Source: Chromera velia (lineage: Eukaryota > Sar > Chromeraceae). Taken from it: a stretch of DNA of 64,000 bases. The translations under genes and the position numbers were made by a program. The stretch is from positions 91,768 to 155,767 of the forward strand of contig JAHBMJ010004878.1 of the NCBI GenBank assembly GCA_018398765.1, in the 5' to 3' direction. Shown one piece after another: positions 23,608 through 34,940 of this stretch. Below the pieces are notes generated by a model that saw only the letters and a list, made by a program, of their open reading frames with translations, was not told the origin of the DNA and did not search any database. The first letter of the stretch is position 1. Each line of letters opens with the position of its first letter.

Positions 23608-25138
23608 ACAAACGGAGGAGAGTGAAGAAAGAAGAAGGAGAGGGGGGGGAAAGAACTACTGAAGGAAGGAAGAAATAAGGAGATCAAGAAAAAGTTGAAC
23701 ACAATTAAATTTTGTAGAGAAAAAATACAAGGTTGAAGAGACTCATTGCATGAAGAGGGAAAGAAAGGAGTAACACTGTTGAAAAGAAAAGAATTCTTTA
23801 AAATATTCAGTATTAATACAAGGAACAGAAAAGGAAAGGAAAAGCAGGAGAAGGAGAGATCAGTGGAGGAAGTATTGATCAGTCACTATTTTTATATCCC
23901 ACCTTCACATCGAATCAATAGATCATGCACCCGAACACATCCAGCAAGGCAGGGAGTGATTAAGAGTGCGAGGCCTTAGGCATGCAGGGACCTCAGCACA
24001 TCTTACAGGAAGGAATTTTTATGGCAGTTCTAGGGGTAGGCATAGGGACCATGCGGGGTGCCTATGTAGAGCAACTACCATATGTTCAATAAATAGAGTT
24101 TGAAAAAAATTCAAAAAAATCTCATATATTCAGGAAAGATGCTCGAAAACAGCCGTGCAAAGAAACATACAGTCGGGGGTTGGAATTCGTATTTTTGCTC
24201 TCTAGAGCGCTTCACAATCTTTAGGTAATCAGAAAAAAAAAATATGTAAAATCAGACTTCCAAACAAAAAACCTAAGTTTTTCACAAAGCATTAAAAAAG
24301 ATTGCTTATGACTCCGCTGTGTCAATACATATATTTTTCAAGGATTGGTTGTATATCAGTGGGAGTTTACACACAAAAAGTTTCAGCTTCTAACTCTTCA
24401 TCGTTGCAAAGTTACAAGTTTTGAAATTTTGCGGTGAATTATTGAACATACGGTAGGATTGACGGAAATACGAACCGAACCTATGCATGCATACCGGACC
24501 AATACACGCCCGGAGAGGCGATAAGAAAAGATGCATGCCATCTGCCTGCATGCCGTCTACATGCATGTCATTTGCATGCCATTGCATTTGACTGACTTCA
24601 TGAATCTTCATGACGATAATCGATGGTTGAAGCTCTCTCATCTCAGTTTCCACTTCTCAAGCACCCTTCATGGACTGCTGCAAAAGTCACACTGTGAGAG
24701 GTGCAAATGATCAGATGCGAATCGGTGTCTCCATATGATCAGAACCAACGTGGACAGGTGGTGGTGAACTTTTTTAGTGCAAAAATGGCTATTCGAACAC
24801 AAAGGAGTGTGTCACAGGCTTTAAAATTCAGTTGCCCAAGATCCCATGCACCATGCATCCCACTGAGTCATCAAGATCCCGAAGTCCCCGCGCGTATGGA
24901 GTGATGCACGTACTTGTCTCTCAATAACTCGGGTTGCAGGGAGACGCCGATCCGTTGATGAGTTTGTGCCTTGACGTACTATCCATCGTCACGACTTGTC
25001 AGCGTCAACGTCCATACAATCATGTTGGACACTGTGTCTTCCTCGTGCTGCCCTCTCCACTTGCAAATGAAGCCTTTTGAAGTCAGCTGAGCCCCTCTTC
25101 GCGACACCTGTTCTGTTCCTCGGACACTTTTTGTCAGA
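23608..25138. other. AT-rich intergenic region upstream of the exonuclease gene
   Basis: Mostly AT-rich with purine-rich tracts (23620-23870). From 24480 the composition rises towards the start of the next gene. No further gene is visible. Confidence 0.5.
24482..24580. promoter_or_regulatory. Cluster of TGCATGC-type motifs
   Basis: At least five ATGCATG/TGCATGC matches lie within 100 bases, about 560-660 bases upstream of the 25139 start codon. The palindrome TGCATGCA is a known ApiAP2-factor binding motif in apicomplexans; its role here is inference. Confidence 0.35.
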
Positions 25139-26212
25139 ATGGAGGTGATTGTGGTTGCGGAGCCTTCAGCTTTGGAGGAATGCAGGAATCATTTGAAAGG
25201 AGCGACTGTGGTCGCACTTGACTGTGAGGGGCTTCACTTGGGACGCCTCGGGACTCTGTCTTTGGTTCAGTTGAGCGTGGAAACGCCGATGGGGATCGTG
25301 TGTTTCCTCTTTGATGTCCTGAAGAGGTCCCCTCATGACCCGATCGTTCTGTTTCTCAAGAATGTTCTTGAGGACGAGACGATTACGAAAGTCATTCATG
25401 ATTGCAGACAGGATTCCGACGCATTGTTCCATCTGCTGGGTATCAAGCTGAAGAAGGTCCACGACACCGAGTGCTGGCATGAGGCTCTGGGGAACCTCCA
25501 GCCACTGGGGCTGAATCAGATGTTGGAAGCGTACGCGATCAAGGCCAATCAACACAGGGATTCGAAAGTCTATTCGGACTCCCCTGACTTCTGGCTGCAG
25601 AGACCCCTCACCGCTCAAATGAAAGAAGGGGCAGCGGGAGACGTGCAGTCTCTCTTTGAGCTCTACAGGAAGCAGATGGCATTGGCATCCCCTCATCAGA
25701 AGTCACAAGGTGCCCTGCTCTCCTGCGACTTTGCAGAGCGTCTTCTGACTGCCGAAGTGGAGACATTCCCCATTCATCCCAGTCAGATGAAGTTCTTTAT
25801 CGGCAAGGGGGGGGCCAACGTGAAGGATTTCGAGAAACGCAGCAAGCTTGTCAAAGTCACCAGCATGACTGGCCCGGGACAAAAGGGAAGAGATACCCCT
25901 CTGTTCTACGGGACGAGGTCGGCAATTGAGACCGCCAAAGTGTTGGCACAGCCATTCACTCGTCCGGCTTTCACTGCCATGGTCTCGATCCATCCTGATA
26001 AGATGGGTGTGTACATAGGAAGGCAGGGCAGCAACATCAAACATCTCCAAGATACAACAGGGGCTCGTTTCGACAGCCCCTACAGAGATACTACTGTTGT
26101 TGTCACTGCCCATGATCAAGCAAGTCTTGATACTGCCCTGGCGGCTCTCGAAGAATACCAGAAAGCTCCAAACCCAAAAACCCAGCAGAACAGAAACAGA
26201 AACCGCAAGTAG
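25139..26212 (+). CDS. DEDD 3'-5' exonuclease (EXD1/Egalitarian-like) with two KH domains
   Basis: A single exon of 357 codons. Residues 1-190 form an RNase D-type 3'-5' exonuclease domain. Motif Exo I is VVALDCEG (Asp28, Glu30), Exo II is VIHDCRQDSDAL, and Exo III is GAAGDVQSLFELY with the Asp kept. Where DEDDy members have Tyr four residues before that Asp, this protein has Gly, so its catalytic set may be incomplete. Two KH RNA-binding modules follow, each with a GxxG loop: FFIGKGGANVKDFEK (residues about 220-235) and VYIGRQGSNIKHLQ (about 297-312). The tail is basic and Asn/Arg-rich. This layout suggests an RNA-processing or RNA-binding protein; EXD1 itself acts in piRNA biogenesis as an inactive adaptor. 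The start is the first in-frame ATG after the upstream stop. It is intronless, unlike the genes around it. Confidence 0.88.
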   Translation: MEVIVVAEPSALEECRNHLKGATVVALDCEGLHLGRLGTLSLVQLSVETPMGIVCFLFDVLKRSPHDPIVLFLKNVLEDETITKVIHDCRQDSDALFHLLGIKLKKVHDTECWHEALGNLQPLGLNQMLEAYAIKANQHRDSKVYSDSPDFWLQRPLTAQMKEGAAGDVQSLFELYRKQMALASPHQKSQGALLSCDFAERLLTAEVETFPIHPSQMKFFIGKGGANVKDFEKRSKLVKVTSMTGPGQKGRDTPLFYGTRSAIETAKVLAQPFTRPAFTAMVSIHPDKMGVYIGRQGSNIKHLQDTTGARFDSPYRDTTVVVTAHDQASLDTALAALEEYQKAPNPKTQQNRNRNRK

Positions 26213-26225
26213 GTGTGCAAAAGCA

Positions 26226-26310
26226 CACTCTCTCTCTCTCTCTCTTTTTTTTTTTTTTTCTTACAGTGTCACACACGCACACGCACACGCACACACATAC
26301 GCACACACAT

Positions 26311-26374
<64 letters not shown>

Positions 26375-26395
26375 TGAGAGAGAGAGAGAGACGCA
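26226..26395. repeat. (CT)n, (CA)n, (GA)n block after the exonuclease gene
   Basis: Begins about 14 bases after the stop codon, so it lies in the 3' UTR or terminator region. It contains a 12-T run. Confidence 0.95.
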
Positions 26396-28049
26396 CGCAC
26401 TCGCACTCACACACCCGCGCATGACCTCTGCAGGTCTATCAGAGGTCCTCATGTCAGGATTCCAGTGGGCAGCCACGCAGTGACTCTGGCTGGCATCCCG
26501 TTTGGCCTCTCTTCTTGTTTCCTCTTTTTTCTTCATTCCCTTTCTCTGAGTCTGAGATTGGCGGAGGGTGGGGAGAAGGGACGGACGCTTCGATCGAAGT
26601 CCATGCAGTCGCACGGGGGCAGCCTGAGGGTTCACTGTCAGCTGTGCTGCCAGAGTTGCCACGAATGTGTAAGGCACGAGGTGGAGGCAGCATTTTCGCG
26701 AAGACTGCAGAAGCAGCGCAGTATAATTGTGCCTTGTTGCATGCTGCGAGTGTTGAAAGAAATCGAGTGTGTCGACAGTGATCGAGGAGGTCTTCAGGGG
26801 GACGTTACAGCCTCCTCTCTCTCTTTCTCTCTCTCTCTCGCGCGCGCGCGCTCGCTCTCTGCTTGTGTGTGTGGGTGGAAAGGGGGGGAAGAGGGTGCGT
26901 CTGTATGTGTGTGTGTGTGGGTCGAGCTAAGTGCGAGCGGATGCGAGCGCATCGACCGGCCGCCGCGATCGGTGTTGCCGCCGCGACGATGAGAGAGTCA
27001 GTGCGTGTGCGTCACAGTGCGTGCCTTGCGGGACCGAGGTTGAAAGGAGCGCGTGTGTCGTAGATAGCGATTCCGCCACCTGATTTGGCTGTTGCGTTTC
27101 TGTTGCATCAGTGCGTGAGATCAGACTGACAGCCTAAGTGACAGATAGTGACAGCAAGACGGTGGAAAGACGAACGACGATTATCTTTCCGAATTAGAAA
27201 CTTTTAACGCTGCAAGTCGAGGCCCGGCATGCAGTGGACCGCGGGGTGACCCGAAACATAAATCTTATCCTTATGATTCTAAACTACCTAAAGCAGATTC
27301 ACGTTATAGTCTAGGTTCTAGTTAATTCATGTTATGTTCATGTTATATATAGAATAAAATTATGATGTTAAGTCAGTAACTACTATAGACTGAATGGTGC
27401 ATCCAATTACATCCAGTTTAATGTCAACATTTTTTTAACGCTGCAAAGTGTCCAACAAATATACAAAAAAATAGTCTAATAATTAAATTTGTTAATTGTA
27501 CAATTTACTTGAAGTATTTAAACGATAGATTTTTTAAAACGTTTTATGTAGGGTTTAACCTTGTACCAGAATGAGTTCTAGGACCTCCCTGAAGCTAACT
27601 ACCACTTAAAAGTTCAAGCCGCATTTTTGGATAAGCTACGGTATCTTGAAAGCCAAAGCCACAAATCTGGATGGTGTCTTAACTATGTACTCCGCAGGCG
27701 TGGACGGTCTCTTGAAAAACGATGCCGCAGATAGAGATCATCTTGATAATATTTTTTAAAGTGGTACTTAGGTTCAGGGAGGTTAGTTCTAGAATGAGTT
27801 CGAAAGGTACTAGTATTTAAGCTACACTTAATAAAATTGATTACAATTAAGCCATTAATTCTAAAAGCCATCGTAGACTTGATTCGATCGCAAAATGTCT
27901 CAAAAATCTGAGTCAATTGTGTTCTGGTTAATGTTCATCTCATTTTTTTTTTTTGCGTTCTTTTATGCTCTTTAATGAATTAACAAAGACTAGCCGGGTA
28001 ACGTTGCGATCGGGGTTCATAAAAATCGAATTACCCTGCAAAAAATATA
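26396..28049. other. Intergenic, no gene supported
   Basis: 26400-27060 is GC-rich with GT and CT runs and open frames lacking protein character. A GC-rich core at 26940-26990 (CGGCCGCCGCG) looks like the gene-proximal GC patches elsewhere, but I found no coding exon attached to it. 27190-28049 is AT-rich. Confidence 0.45.
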
Positions 28050-29592
28050 AGAAAAGTGATAGAAAAGTTGTTAGAAAAGTGATAGAAAAGTGATAGAAAA
28101 CTGATAGAAAAGTAATAGAAATTCAAATCTAAGCGTGGTTGCTAGATAGATTATACATATTAGATTTTCAAAGAAAAAAATCTATCTAACTAATCTAACT
28201 AATCTAAACTAATTCACAAAAAACTTATCCGCAGACTTCCCCCTTCTCCAAGAACTTAAAGTTATCGGGAAAGACTGAAGTCTTAGAATTTCTTCTCCCA
28301 GGCTAGGAGTGATCCCAATATATTTATTTAAATTAAAGTGATGATGATTTCACTTTAAATGAATAATTTAAAACTTTAAAACACTTAAAGAAGAAACATT
28401 GAAAGAAAACTTCACAAATGAATGTTAAAAGAATCAAATGTACTTTAAAAGTTAAAACATTTAGAAGATATAATGCACAAATAATGCACAATGTACATAG
28501 TAAAAAAAAATGTAATCAATCTATAGTTATTAAGCACTTTTTATACTAGGTTCACTCTTCTTGCGTATACTTTCTTCCTTCCCTCTTTTGGGGTTTTAGG
28601 GAGGTGCATGTACGAAATGACTAAAATGGAGTACAGTTATCTACATTTTCTTTGTTTGGTAATGTTTGCTCTCTGTTTCAGTACTGTCAGCCCCTTTTTC
28701 ACACGTACAAGTCTGATTTGACTCGTCATTTATCCTTGCCATCCATCGGGAAAAAAAAACTAGAAAGTGTGTGGCGGCTAGTGTGGTGGCGCCATGGGTA
28801 TCAAAGCTCAGGTTCAAAGCCCTAGTCAAAGCCTGTACGTTCAAAGCCCTGCTAGCTGTGATCATGCTTATAGGTAGCTATGTAGCCTTACTGCCTTGGT
28901 GACGGTCTAAAACTCTGAATGGGGAGCATTGACTTAAAAAAGTGTAAAGAGTTATTAAAAACTAATACTTATAGTTTCAAAGTGTTTAAAATAAAAATTT
29001 AAAGTTTATAGTTAAAGTGGAGGTCTCACTACTTTATTTAAAAATTTAAAACTATTGCGATCACCCCTAGCTCCCAGGTAACTCCTTTGAATCCTGTCTA
29101 GCCTCCCGCGCTGAGAGAGACAATCTAAGACGATTTTCAAAGAAAAATTGGAGATTGAGCTTCAAGAAGACTTAAAAGTCAATGATAATTGATGGGCCGG
29201 CATACTCATTAGCACACTTAAGAAGGCCAGCATGGAAGAGCAGCCTGAGTACCGAGCCTGGTTGCTCAAGTTGCTCAGCGGGCAGCGGCCCCAAAGAGTA
29301 TAATCTAATCTAAATTTAAGTAAATTTTGCGTTTTAGATTTTTTAGATAGATTATTATATTAGATTTAGGGGAGTAAAAAATCTAATCTAATAGAAAATC
29401 TATCTAAAGACCACGCGTAGAATTCAAATTTCAAATAGGTTAGAAATTTAAGTCAAATTTCTAACAATTTCTGTAATTTTTATCAAATGTTAGAAATGTT
29501 AGAAAAATGATAGAAATTGAAATCAAATTTAAATCAAATTTCTATCACTTTTCTATTACTTTTCTAACAACTTTTTTATCACTTTTCTAACG
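28050..29592. mobile_element. Large imperfect inverted repeat (foldback element candidate)
   Basis: The left arm (about 28050-28215) has repeated GATAGAAAAGT units, then AAGCGTGGT and TAGATAGATT blocks. The right arm (about 29285-29592) carries the same blocks in reverse complement and reverse order: AATCTATCTA, ACCACGCGT, then ACTTTTCTATCA-type units. The arms differ in length and are diverged. The 1.1-kb centre is AT-rich without a gene. Element ends and a target duplication are not certain. Confidence 0.5.
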
Positions 29593-29685
29593 TTATAGAA
29601 ATCAAATCATGATCAAATGAAAACAAATCCTATAGAACAAATCATTATTACAATTAGATAGATCGAATCTTATAGTAGTTTATGT

Positions 29686-30238
29686 ACAGTATGGTTAGGA
29701 GTTACTACCGGCCCCTTTTAGCTAGTAGCAAGTTACCGTCAGTGACAGTTTGGTAACTATGAGATGATAACCAGCGGACTTGAAGACGTGTATCACTATG
29801 ATGGTAGTTCAAGGGAAAACTCGGGTAAAAACAGTTGCTAGACCCATTTTAAAGCCTGACATAGCCTGACCACTTAACCCATTAGCAGTTTAAAACCCTG
29901 AAATGATCATATTCAAATAGTATATACTATACATAATGATATACTAGTTAGAGCGAGTTAGAGTTCAGTTATAAAATGATGAACATTGAGTTTTATACTA
30001 GAATAAACTTTTGATGAATGCCAAAAATATGATTTTTACTAGTCTAAAATTGGTTTTGTAAGTTAAGTTTGAGTCAGAATATGGCGAAATCTGCCTATTT
30101 TTAGTCTAAATTTTAGCTACTACCACTACTATTAGAACACTACTACCATAACCACAAAATCGGTAACCGGGCGGCCTAGCGGCCGCCTAGTAACCGTCCT
30201 ACTTTCGTTACTCCTAACCTAGCTCCTAACCATACTGT
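29686..30238. mobile_element. Short TIR element (MITE) with 10-bp target duplication
   Basis: Perfect 16-bp terminal inverted repeats: ACAGTATGGTTAGGAG at 29686-29701 and its reverse complement at 30223-30238. TAGTAGTTTA occurs directly outside both ends (29673-29682 and 30240-30249), separated from the repeats by three bases on the left and one on the right. The interior has no open frame for a transposase. TIRs plus a 9-10-bp duplication suggest a non-autonomous Mutator-like element. Confidence 0.7.
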
Positions 30239-30530
30239 GTAGTAGTTTAGGTAGTAATATCATATAACTTTGTAAACAAACACTATATTATGATTACAAT
30301 CGACACCCTGGTCACATCCGGTAGTGCATGGACCGCGGGAAAACCCGAAAGTTGGGCCGAAACAGTAATCCTAATCCTAATCAACTAACATACCATGTAT
30401 GATGTATCACGGTGGGAGCTTTTTAACTGTCTAGTGGGACCGAAGTTCGGGGAATGAGGACCGTACTGAACTAACTGACGGATCAGTTCCTCGCACATGC
30501 ATGCAGCATGATCAAATTAATTGAACGGGA

Positions 30531-33500
30531 TCAGCGTGGAGGCCGAGGTAAGGAAACCCTGAGCATGCAGGTATACCACAGGGGTACCGCAAAAATGTCT
30601 CCCACAGGTCTGCGGTCAATCTCGATCTGCATCATCGACTCATTCACAGTTGCAGACACAACCAGACAGTAATCACTCAATGCTATACGCAAGGAGCAAA
30701 AAGTTGACTTCCAGCATTGAGAGGAAGGATGCACTTTTGCGGACACAGCACAAAAGGGGCAAAAATGCCATTCACACACGGAGACCCCAATTGCTCCATA
30801 AAATGTGCCCATCTGACAACTCAAGGAAATTGACAGCTAGTACGTTGTCTGAACAGAGCACAAAAGGAGTGGCGGGGGGGGACGAAAAATCGATTGGAGA
30901 GAGGCACACACGAAAAGAAAAACGACAGAAACGCCAAACACAACTGTCTTTCAGTCAAAATGCAAGCCCAACTGTGAGTGCAAGCATACGAATCTTCAAG
31001 CAGATGGACACACCTTCAGCCCCGCCTTCTTGGCTTCTTTCCAGAAGAAATTGAACGAATCGTCGTCGCGGATCGTTGTGGCGATGTAAGCGAACACCTC
31101 CTCCTCTTTCTCATCCACTCCCCCACATGCAGCACAATAGCAGTCTGAGGGTGATTCTGGCTGCTGTTTGATCGAAACGCTCCACGAGTTCACAGTCTCC
31201 TCCGCCACCCGGAGAAGGCGAGGCTCTGATTCTAACAACGCAGTTCGATGCGCGTCAGATTCTAAGGCGGCAAATAATTCCAGTTTGCCGGCAAGCGAAG
31301 TTGTTGGGGAAAGGTCTAGGGGTGCGACATCGCCCCCCCCATATGCACAGCGTTCTCGGGCTACGGGGGTAAATTGATCATCTCCCCTGTCCCTCTTTCC
31401 CCTCTTCTTCTCTGAGGGGATTGGTGCTTTGGAAGCTAAACAGGCAGGGACTGGTACCACGATTTCGGAATCTTCCGACGCAATCGACGATGTTTCGTCT
31501 CTTCGGCTTGGGGCATCACACCGGCCTCGGTCTTTCCTCTCGAGAGGGGAGGCAGGAAAAGGGCATGCGCAGTCCAGCGCATCCCTGTGAAGCGCGTGGA
31601 GGGCAGACAGAGTAGAACTACTCAACGCTAGAGAAGACTCCGGCAGGTGTGCAGACGCACTCTCTTCCTTCCTATTATGAGGCTGAAGATTTCTCTCTAC
31701 TTCTTCCCCCTCTTTCTTGACTTCCCAGTCCTGACGCTCCTGCTGTTGCTGCTGCTGTTGTTGGAGTCGTGAGAGATCTAACTCTGCGGACTCCCTCTGC
31801 CACGCAGCTGCAGATGAATTCACTAAATGATCCCCCCCTGCAGCTAACAACCCCCCGAGAGAACTGAAGGAAAAAGAGGATCTGCCGGTAGGGCTTGAGG
31901 ACTCAGACTGACATCCTCCCCGCCCCCCCTCAGACGCTGTCCCACTCCTCCCCCCACCAAAATCTCCTGCTGCAGGGGGGGCATCCCTCCCCCCTAGTCC
32001 TTCATCTGCTGAGACGAAGGTCTGGGAACCATTTGCTTGTCCTTCCCCCCGCTCCCCCCTCTCTCGCCTCTCCTCTCGGGAACGTTTCCACAATTTCCGC
32101 AAGCTTTCGGGATCCCCATTCACGCTTCCCGTCAGGGCTTGCTGCTCATAAGCCTGCCAGTCGGGGCGGAGGGCAGACAGGAGCGCTGCGGGGTTGGCTG
32201 ACAGGGCAGCAGCGATGGCGGAGTCAGAGGGACACTCGGGGGCCGTCTCCTTGCTGTCTCTGTATTCCCTGCCGATGCCGATGCAGGGACATGTCCTCCC
32301 CGACATGCCGCCACCGTCGTACAGCTCTAGCGTGCAACTGGTTCTCCCTCCCGCAACCGGCATGATCGCTCCTGCTGACCCGCTCATGCCGAGAGAGCAA
32401 GGCGACCGTCCGGTCGTAGTGTCTGCTGTGGCTGCGGACTCTCCAAGAGGCGCCTGCAAACCCTTCTGCATGGTTGTGCAGACTGGCGCTGGGCCAATCA
32501 TACCTTCTGCAGTCACTGACCCCTCTGTCTCTGTCTGGACATCTCCAGGGTCGCAAACAGGGGCAATCATGAGAGCAGAGGCAGGCGGACGCTGGGTGGG
32601 AAGTGGGAGAATCGGACCGTCGGGGGGGACAATAGGATCGTCATCTCCATCCCCCACAGCTCCGTCGACGGACGGGTTGGACTCGAGAGCAGGGGGGGGA
32701 GAAGGGGGGGAAGAGAAACGAAACGGGGGAGGCTTCAGCGGTTGGAAGGTCCCCCTGATATTTTTTCCTTTCTGTTTCTGTGCTCTCCTACAACAAAGAC
32801 AGGGGTGAGGAGCCCCTTTTTGTTCCCCCTCTCTTCCCTGACTCAGAGACTGGGATGAGCGGCAGGAGAGGAGAAGACAGAGAGCCCTGATCAACCACCT
32901 GGTCAATTCAGAATGGTAAATCACGTCCGAAGCAACGATTAAATCAATTTTATGTTCCCTCATGATCTCTTCAAAACGTTCAGGGGGGTCCTCTCGCCAG
33001 TCCAATTTTTCGAGAACGAGTTGGGAAGCGGCAGGAGACTCAACAGTCTTATCGGACACACACGCATTCTCACGTTTCAATTTCTCGGTTTTTCCGTGAG
33101 CACGGGGAAAAAGCGGAGTACTCCCACTGACAGAACTCGACAATCTGCCCTCCCCCGGCTTCTCTCTCTCTCTATGGTTGCCTGTCTCTACCGACACGCC
33201 GTTCAGCGAGCAGTTGTGATGGAGGTTGTCGAGAACCGAACGGAGGTGGTCGGTCGCAATCCAAGAGCCGTACGGAACTCGGAGGCCTGCAAGCAAGCAA
33301 GCACGCAAATACGCATGAAGTGGTTGTTCTGGTTCTCATACAGACGCTTCATCCGCTCCAACCCATCTCTCGGACCATGCACCGACATTCTGCGCAGTCT
33401 CAGCATCAATGCGGGGGTCGATCGATGCAGCTCCTCTCCTGTCCAAATGAAGAGACGAAAAGAAAAGCGCTGCATGGATGGATGGCTCCAGATTTCTTTC

Positions 33501-34940
33501 TGCGTACAGGACACTGAAAAAAAACCCTCCTGCTTGCATGCCCTTCTGTCCGCCTGCCTTTCTCCCGTCCCGCCCGGGCAATCTGTTCGAACGCCCAGAA
33601 AGAAGAACGACACGGTCACTTATTTGTTGGGGAGGTCGGAGACCCGGTGCCTGCACGGGGGGGGGATTCTTCTGCTGCTGCGACAGACGGACAGTCAGCC
33701 GGAGGGACACAGACGGAAGAAGAAAAAAAAAGATGTGACTTTCCCTCCGGCCATCTGACCTGCAACGACGGTAGGGAACCCCACACCCGCGCCTAGTTCG
33801 AGTACCTTTCTCCCTCTGAACTCTTCCTCGTTTTCGAGTGCAAAGCCTGCAAGGAAGAAACCGGCTGTCCACGTCCGGAGCCCCACTGCCGATTCGTCCT
33901 CTTGCACTCGCAGGGTCACTTCTCGCTCCCCCGGCGCGAGGCCCATCACACGGGACACCGGGACAGACGGAGACGGAGCGTTCTCACGAGGACCTTCCTC
34001 ATAGAAAGGGGGAATCACGTATGTGCGGAAGGAGGGAGGTTGTTGTTCTGACTTGCAGTATGAGTTCATCCGTCTCGCATACGCGTCAGTGAGTGCCTGC
34101 GAGGGGTCCAAACGGGCCCGCAGTCTGATTTCGAAAATGAGGGGACGGAGAAGCTTGGTTGTGTAGAGCAACCCCGGAGGGTGCCGCAGACTGGTGGGGT
34201 GGTCTAGCACCTTCTTGACAAATTCTTCCTGGATCTGCAGACAGAAAGAGGCAGCATACATGTGCACAAGGTTCTCTTCGTCAAGACTTTATAGAATGTT
34301 GACCCCAAGCACGAGTTCGTCTTTGGGCTCGGGCGCATGCAGAACATGAAAGGCATACAGGTATGGTTAAGGGGGAAAAGGTTTGACCAGGGAACAGAAA
34401 GACACCGAGACAAAGAGAATGAACATACGCTTCTTTGCTCTTTGTTTCATTGGTTCATGTTGACATGATAGAAGGATAGAAAGAGAGACCGACAGACCAC
34501 ACACGATCAGAGATACGCACATTCTGACTAACACTAGATCAGCGACATAGCTGACATCAAAAGACAGTCAGGGAATACAGAGAGGAAAGGACAGAGACAG
34601 GATGAAGAGAGACAGCACTGGCTGCAGTGCAGTGGACGTGGGAAAGGGTGCTTGGGAGAAATCTCAAAGCCGACTTTTCTCCTCGGTCAGCCCCAGTCTC
34701 TTTCACTCACCCCTCGATCATGCACACTGACTGACTGACCCCTGTGTCATACTGGACCCCGCAGAGCCTGCAGGCAGACAGGACTTCATTGATTCTTGCC
34801 TGGCGGAGATAGAGTCTTCGGACGTTCTCAAGGCGTTCCTCCAGGGGGGCGAACGGTTCTTCTTCAGACAGAGCCTCATCCCAGTTCTCCTGGTGGCACA
34901 GAGGGAGACGCCCTTTCAAAGAAGCGGGAGAGTTGGCCAT
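30531..34940 (-). CDS. EEF2KMT (FAM86)-like eEF2 lysine methyltransferase with giant insert
   Basis: Four exons with agreeing phases, 1,008 aa: 34940-34758, 34234-33760, 33286-31014, 30626-30531. The core matches the FAM86 family step by step. HPTSLRHPPGLLYTTKLL sits in the N-terminal helical region, then RTYVIPPF. GLRTWTAGFFLAGFALEN leads to SAM motif I VLELGAGVGFP (about residue 205). ATDHLRSVLDNLHHNCSLNG is motif II. KLDWREDP and IDLIVASDVIYHSEL carry the substrate-binding strand. VFAYIATTIRDDDSFNFFWKEA and IEIDRRPVGDIF close the fold. The family trimethylates a conserved lysine of elongation factor 2 in the cytosol. Human EEF2KMT is about 330 aa; here about 580 low-complexity residues (361-945, bases 31110-32860), including a polyGln run, split the last two strands. 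The start is the first ATG in exon 1. Confidence 0.85.

Noticed and set aside
26465-27063. Plus-strand frames of up to 175 codons in a GC-rich region after the exonuclease gene.
   Set aside because: They run through CT and GT arrays and show no protein-like pattern; more likely promoter or UTR sequence.
32194-32808. A 204-codon plus-strand frame inside the methyltransferase gene.
   Set aside because: It is antisense to the long exon 3 and shares its composition; no independent domain or promoter is visible.
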